DNA of 64,000 nt, from NCBI GenBank assembly GCA_003952965.2, contig CM025849.1:35553942-35617941 (forward strand). The letters are read 5' to 3'. Origin of the DNA: Morella rubra (Eukaryota > Streptophyta > Magnoliopsida > Fagales > Myricaceae). A program made the translations under genes and the position numbers. This document shows positions 61,517-64,000 of the stretch, piece after piece. Below the pieces are notes generated by a model. It was not told where the DNA came from, searched no databases, and saw only the letters and a program-made list of their open reading frames with translations. The stretch's first letter is position 1, and every line of letters starts with the position of its first letter.

Positions 61517-63773
61517 ATGCTTCCCCTACTCTCTCATCAGCAACCTTGCATTTGCTTTTACGCCCTGCTTTTCTTGAGTACCCTGTTGTTTCTGATCATG
61601 TTTCAAATTGTGAAGATGTTTTGGTACCCTAGTACTAGTTCAGATTCAACAAATGGCACTGTTCCACCTGGGAGTCTAGGATTACCGTTTATTGGAGAGA
61701 CCATGCAGTTCATGGCTTCCATCAACAGTGGCAAAGGCTTCTATGACTTCGTACGAGTTCGCCATCTCCGGTAACATCTGCTTTTCAATCTTCCCAGCTG
61801 TCTCTTGAGCTCCTAAGTATTAGATATACTCGTCCTAATGAAGTCCCTTTATGCATGAGATCAGTCTCTGCGCTATTAGTACTGCCCTTTTTCATTTCTT
61901 TTAACGCTGACTAATTGGGTTGATGTTGACAGGTATGGGAACTGCTTCAGGACCAACCTCTTTGGGGAGACTCATGTTTTTGTTTCGAGCACAGAGTCGG
62001 CCAAGGAAATCCTAAACAATGACTTGGGAAGATTCACAAAGAGATACATAAGGTCAATCGCGGAGCTAGTTGGAGATCAGAGTCTTCTTTGTGCGAATCC
62101 CCAACACCACAAACTCATCCGTAGCCGTCTCGCCAATTTTTTCTCAACTGCTTCTACATCAGTGTTCATCCAACAGTTTGACGAATTAGTGGTGGAAACA
62201 CTTGGCCGCTGGGAACACGGAAGCACTGTTGTAGTACTCCATGAAGCGTTCAAGGTATATTTGGCCGCCCATCCAGAAAACGGGGGAAAAAAAAAGGGGG
62301 AGCTTTTTTACCTTTTTTTTTTTTAAACACTTCGAATCAGTGGCAGTCTAACCAGAACCCACAATTGACCAAAGGCATAAACTAGAGGCCATGACATGGA
62401 GTATGGACATCAGCCCTCCTAAAGTTTGTGCCGACTATAATGGCGAGCTCTTCATAAGTTTCGTTGACATAAATTCACCATACTATTTGAGAAGTTGTCG
62501 TCCTTCTTACCAAAACGGACTCTTTCTTCTAGCCATTTATTTTTTTTGTTGGGGAGAGAAGTAGACATTGGATACGAGAGCCAGCAGACAGCAACTTATT
62601 TGATGTTTGTTCAGCTGTTCATGAATTAATCTAGTGCGGATTTTGGCAATATGTTTGGTCCAGTTGACATGCAAAGCAATGTGCAAAATGCTGATTAGTC
62701 TGGAGAGCGGACCAGAAACTTGAGATGTTGCAGAAGGAGGTCGCTCGAGTTTGTGAAGCAATGCTTGCATTCCCTTTGAGGTTACCTTGGACAAGATTCT
62801 ACAACGGGCTTCAGGTAAAAAAAACAAAAAAAGGAACAATTCAAGCCAAAACAAAACAACAATAGCATCTTGTTTGAAGTAATTGAAAGTTTAAAAATGG
62901 CATGCAATTCAGGGCAGAAAAAGAATAATGAACATACTGGAGAAGGCGATAAGTGAAAGAAGAAGAGGTGCAGAAGCTTTTGAACACGAAGATTTTCTAC
63001 AACGGATGTTGATGAATGATGATAAAGCGTGCAGCGATGAAGCTTCAAGGCTGACAGATGCAGAGATCAAAGACAACATCTTAACCATGATTATTGCAGG
63101 TCCGGAAAAGATAGCGATACCACAAATGCAGACAACCATTTCTCATTTAATTTGATTCTTTAGTTTTAGTCACAGAGGTACTCCTGGGGGTTGTTAAGCT
63201 CGTTGGTTTGATGGGTGATCATTTCTCTCATTAGATTGTGGAAGATAACATGCAGGTCAGGATACAACGGCTAGCGCAATCACATGGATGGTCAAATTCC
63301 TGGACGAGAACCAAGATGTTCTTGAGGCACTTAGAGTAAGTGAAAGGAAGTGTTTTTTTTTTCTTGCAAGAGAAGCTAGCACGTGCACTGATGCAAATAT
63401 ATAATGATTAAATTAGTTTAGTTTTTATTTATTTTTTATTTTTAACTCTTCTTATATTTGACTAATTTGTTGATTGGAGCAGAAAGAGCAACTGCACATG
63501 GCAAAGAAGACTGCACCAAAGCCGTATCTTTCACTGGAAGATCTTGCTGAGATGCCTTATGCTTCCAAGGTACTCTCGCCTACTGAGTTTCTCTGCATGC
63601 TATGATTGGAATTTTGAGAACCACTTGCAGAGATTACTATGTGTTTGTATTATGTCTTTGAAAAATTATTTCAAGTAATTGTCCCGGCCAACAGGTTGTA
63701 AAAGAAGCCCTAAGAATGGCATCCGTAGTACCATGGTTCCCTAGACCGGCACTCCAAGACTGTGAGATTGAAG
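61517..63773 (+). CDS. CYP722: Cytochrome P450, CYP722 family, 3' end off the window, one-base frameshift in exon 3
   Basis: ER-anchored monooxygenase of the CYP85 clan. Visible exons: 61517-61770, 61933-62254, 62664-62814, 62913-63099, 63256-63335, 63483-63569 and 63695-63773, all GT-AG. It begins with a hydrophobic anchor, then VPPGSLGLPFIGETMQF, HLRYGNCFRTNLFGETHVF, GRFTKRYIRSIAELVGDQSL, FPLRLPWTRFYNGL, LTDAEIKDNILTMIIAGQDT (I-helix, AGQDTT), KEALRMASVVPWFPRP (ExxR is EALR). The heme Cys lies beyond the right edge. The stretches match CYP722A as I remember it. CYP722 enzymes act on carlactonoic acid in strigolactone biosynthesis. Exon 3 is 151 bases where phase needs 150: one extra A at 62716-62718 (GGACCAGAAACTTGAG) puts TGA in frame after GPET. 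Removing one base restores PELEMLQKEV. An in-frame alternative acceptor (GTTGCAG/AAGGAG, exon start 62734) would skip the damage and drop 23 residues. Confidence 0.88.
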
Positions 63774-63849
63774 GTTCGTATTTCCTTTAGAAATCATTCA
63801 ACTTATCTGTTAGAAGGCTTATGCATGTCAGGGTGGGGAAAGTAAAGGG

Positions 63850-64000
63850 GGGTGTTCGGCACCTAAAATTTCCACTCCAATAAAATAACTTCAAATCCTT
63901 TCTCATCATCAAATGATCACTTTTTACTCAAATAAAATATAAAAATTAATTTCAATCATCTCTCTTTAACTTTTTCACCAACTCCAATAAAATTTCCACA
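63850..64000. mobile_element. Left end of a MITE-like repeat
   Basis: Starts near GGGGGGTGTTCGGCACC and continues with CACTCCAATAAAAT, CTCTTTAACTTTTTCACC and ACTCCAATAAAAT. This is the same style of AT-rich sequence as the flanks at 11808-11975 and 13299-13553. The right end is outside the window. Confidence 0.35.

Overview
This window looks like nuclear DNA of a eudicot plant. Genes are split by short GT-AG introns, intergenic DNA is AT-rich with microsatellites and small transposons, and the window holds an intact TIR-NBS-LRR gene, a class absent from grasses. I cannot name the species. One run of 98 Ns (36605-36702) marks an assembly gap.

Layout. 1-11.1 kb: two tandem, minus-strand copies of a subfamily XII LRR receptor kinase with a non-RD kinase domain. 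The left copy runs off the window, and its upstream block is duplicated. 11.2-14.6 kb: transposon-rich spacer with a solo LTR nested in an older repeat. 14.8-17.2 kb: an intact six-exon LAC17-type laccase (+) with secondary-wall MYB sites in its promoter and a probable miR397 site. 18.0-20.4 kb: an RBMX2-type RRM/CCCH splicing protein (-) whose charged tail is broken by frameshifts. 21-22.7 kb: hAT-like debris. 22.75-27.14 kb: a complete five-exon TIR-NBS-LRR resistance gene (-). 27.5-29.2 kb: an element with long terminal inverted repeats, then a MITE. 32.0-36.6 kb: the 5' half of a VLN1-type villin (+), cut off by the gap. 36.7-50.3 kb: nearly gene-free, with one possible small Ser/Pro-rich protein. 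50.3-53.4 kb: a complete seven-exon inositol-pentakisphosphate 2-kinase, IPK1 (-). 54.8-55.9 kb: a Mutator-like element with possible captured cargo. 57.8-60.1 kb: a SABATH methyltransferase of the carlactonoic-acid type (+). 61.5-63.8 kb: a CYP722-family P450 (+), running off the right edge and carrying a one-base frameshift.

The most interesting functional unit is the last one. The methyltransferase and the P450 lie head-to-tail about 1.4 kb apart, and both families act on carlactonoic acid, so they form a candidate strigolactone mini-cluster. The receptor kinases and the TIR-NBS-LRR gene are separate immune loci. The laccase, villin, splicing protein and IPK1 are ordinary single genes. Exon coordinates were worked out by hand from splice signals, and reading phase was checked across every junction. 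Family assignments rest on motif recognition, not on database searches.
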